Assembly (NCBI RefSeq): GCF_000002425.4
Contig: NC_037253.1
Span: 4,184,576-4,248,575 of the forward strand
Source of the DNA: Physcomitrium patens
Lineage: Eukaryota > Streptophyta > Bryopsida > Funariales > Funariaceae
Direction of reading: 5' to 3'
Length of the DNA stretch: 64,000 bases
Made by a program: the position numbers and the translations under genes. The stretch's first letter is position 1, and the number at the start of each line of letters is the position of its first letter. Positions 61,861 through 64,000 of the stretch are shown here, piece after piece. The notes under the pieces are model-generated. The model ran no database searches and was not told where the DNA came from. It saw only the letters and a program-made list of their open reading frames with translations.

Positions 61861-63613
61861 TGTCGTAATATATGAAGTCTTGCTTTAGAATGCTTCAGGC
61901 ACCTAATTGTGGAAAGTAGAATGGAAATTGTAACAAAAAAGTCTTAACTCTAATAAATATTAACTAAACTCTAATTAGACCATAACAATTCTAAGCAAGC
62001 TTTAATCAAATTCAAAGAAACCTCAAAGGAATTACAAAGAAACAATAAGAAATCTAAAAGAAATATTAGAATGATTACAAATATATCTCAAATACGTCTT
62101 AATTCAATCTTAATTTAATCCTAGTTAAAATCCTATTGGACTTCATTCAAACTTTAGGCCAAAAACTAACTAAATCTTAAATCCTAAACAAACTCAAATA
62201 AAATCCTAATTCCTAAATCAAATCTTGATCAAATTCTAAACTCTAAATCAAATCCTAATTAAATCCTAATCCTAAATCAAACCTTAATCAAATCTTAAAT
62301 CCTAAATTAAATCCTGAATCCTAAATAAAATCCTAAATCTTAAATCAAATTCTAACTAAATCCTAACCCTAAATCAAATCCTAACCAAATCCTAAACCCT
62401 AAATCAAACCCTAACCAAATCCTAATCCTAAATTAAATCCTAATCAAATCCTAATCCTAAATCAAATCCTAATCAAATCTTAAATCCTAAATCAAATCCT
62501 AATCAAATCCTAAACCAAATCCTAAACCAAACCCTAACCAAATCCCAAACCAAATCTTAAACCCTAAATCAAACCTTAGTAATTCCTACAAAAAATTTAA
62601 ATCTCAATTACTAATGAATGAACTATTGATCTTAATTCAAAATTTGCATGCTTTTTAATAATTAAATTCACAATAAGTATAATTTTTTTTGAAAAGGATC
62701 GAAATTACCAAATAGATGATAGTCTCAAAAATGGGCTTGGATATTAACCGGCCTCCTTCTCCGACCTTGATGCCAATCTCTCAAAGCCAATATCTCTCCT
62801 TTTCACTATTCGATTGATTTCAAAATTCTCATATACATATGAAAACAAGTCTAATATCCTCATATACAAATTTCACTCCAATCCAACTAATAGATTGCAA
62901 AGAAATCTTAAAAATCCTCACTAGACCTAAAATTCTACTTTCTGAGACCTTGATCCACTTAAACCTCAATAATCCTTAATTCAATTGTTAGATCAAGCTA
63001 AGATTCATAATACATATTAAGCACAACTATGACCATTTAACCACAAAGTTTTATCCATAGATCTGATACAAAACACTTGAAATCACTAGAAATGACAACT
63101 CTATTTTATTTCACAAAATCCAAGTCATCTGAAAACAAACTTGATTTTATAAATCTCTTACAAAGTCATTACAAATCCAAATTCCCAAATCCAAAGCTTA
63201 TAAAAATCTTATCTAATCTGCTATCAAATTCCACTCTCCGATCTACAAAAGAATCCCCAAGTTGTCATAGGTGTTTGGTTTTGTGCCTCAAGGTCTGATT
63301 TCGATCCAAGTTGATAACCGGCCCTCCTTGGGTATTAATATTTAGTTTTTTTAGGTAATTTTTGCTAGAATTAACTCTTAACTTTCTCCTAAAGATATGT
63401 ATATCATTCATTTTTCTAATCTATCTTATTTTACCTTATTTAGTGTCCTATAAAGTAAATAGAAGTCACTTTTGTAAAAAGAGTACTACTACTAAAAGTT
63501 TACTACCTTCCTATCTTTTATCCATATTTTTTTACTTTATCTTTTAACTTGGCTCTTCTATAATAAGATCCATATTATCATCTTTTATCATATAGTCATA
63601 TTATAATATGACA
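61861..63613. mobile_element. Solo LTR inserted in B4
   Basis: About 1.75 kb bounded by TGTCGTAATAT and ATAATATGACA and lying between two parts of B4 that are contiguous in B1. The flanks ACGT and ACATG are a plausible worn target duplication. Its ends resemble those of family C (TGTTGTAACA, AATACGACA), so it may come from a related family. Orientation is not fixed. Confidence 0.65.
62150..62580. repeat. Degenerate telomere-like repeat inside the solo LTR
   Basis: A dense run of AAATCCTAA, CCTAAATC and ACCCTAAA units with a period of about 7 to 20 bases. It includes several exact plant telomere units (CCCTAAA) among variants. Confidence 0.75.
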
Positions 63614-64000
63614 ACATGTCTCTTCTTGAACCATACAAAACAATGGACATACCAAGAAGAAGACAAGCTCTCTCTTCTCCTATAGAAGTGGATAATAATG
63701 AAGAATTCAAAGTAGAAGAAGTCCTAGATTCAAGGTGGAACCAAGATAAATTAGAATATCTTGTCCAATGATGTGGATATGATATTAGTAAATGCACAAG
63801 GGAGCCAATAGAGAATCTTGTAAATGTAGAAAAGGCGGTTGAGGATTTTCATCAATGACATCCATCAAAATCAAGATAAAAATCTTCTTTATAAAAGAAA
63901 TAAGTTCTAAGCAAGATAAAATTCTACTTTCAATTCTTGTTTATAGCTTCTTTGTAGTTGTAACGCTAAGGAGATGGAGAACCAACAATCAGTAAATTTA

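Larger units (their letters stand above)
58140..64000 (+). mobile_element. B4: decayed family B chromovirus, cut by a solo LTR and the window end
   Basis: It starts within gag (no 5' LTR seen) and runs through protease (about 58770), reverse transcriptase (about 59300-60000; YLDDILIYF near 59780), RNase H (about 60240-60600) and integrase (about 60850-61750). After the inserted solo LTR it resumes with the chromodomain (about 63640-63850) and the first codons of the extra ORF (MENQQSVNL, about 63974). Dozens of breaks; much older than B1. Confidence 0.88.

Overview
The window looks like nuclear DNA of a land plant. Two genes have many short introns with GT/AG borders, and the genes sit as small, GC-richer islands in very AT-rich, retrotransposon-filled DNA. 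Nothing here fixes the species. The dominance of Ty3/gypsy chromoviruses and the character of the three genes made me think of a moss or other early-diverging plant, but that is a weak inference.

Region 1 (1-12937) is a gene island. It holds an intronless GT47 exostosin-family glycosyltransferase on the plus strand (4940-6484). Convergent to it is a multi-exon YebC/TACO1-type organelle translation factor on the minus strand (7470-9952), whose small last exon lies apart from the rest. Upstream of the YebC gene is a fold-back structure with two inverted arms (10535-11618), then AT-rich DNA.

Region 2 (12938-49297) is a stack of LTR retrotransposons, here called families A, B and C. A1 (minus, 12938-18958) stands alone with a 5-bp target duplication. 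A decayed B copy (B3) was entered by B2 (minus, 21479-49297). B2 was entered by a family A tandem cluster (22918-31746) and by a family C cluster (33352-45946), and C was entered by B1 (36666-43042). Matching 561-bp LTRs, target duplications and continuity of the host element across each insertion support this order.

Region 3 (49298-58139) is AT-rich spacer followed by a 14-exon gene for a CYP59-type nuclear cyclophilin (cyclophilin domain, RRM, CCHC knuckle, long RD/RE tail) on the minus strand (52416-56943). Region 4 (58140-64000) is a decayed plus-strand B copy (B4), cut by a solo LTR (61861-63613) that holds a long degenerate telomere-like repeat and running off the window end.

Three features of the retroelements stand out. 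First, families A and B carry, 31 nt downstream of the LTR TATA box, an 11-12 nt stretch complementary to the sequence 2-3 nt after the 5' LTR; this is the layout of Tf1-type self-priming rather than tRNA priming. Second, all A and B copies that reach that far carry an extra small ORF between the chromodomain and the 3' LTR, with a conserved GxGHYRWLxGPxNHL core that I cannot assign to a known family. Third, the family A LTRs contain perfect four-unit heat-shock elements.
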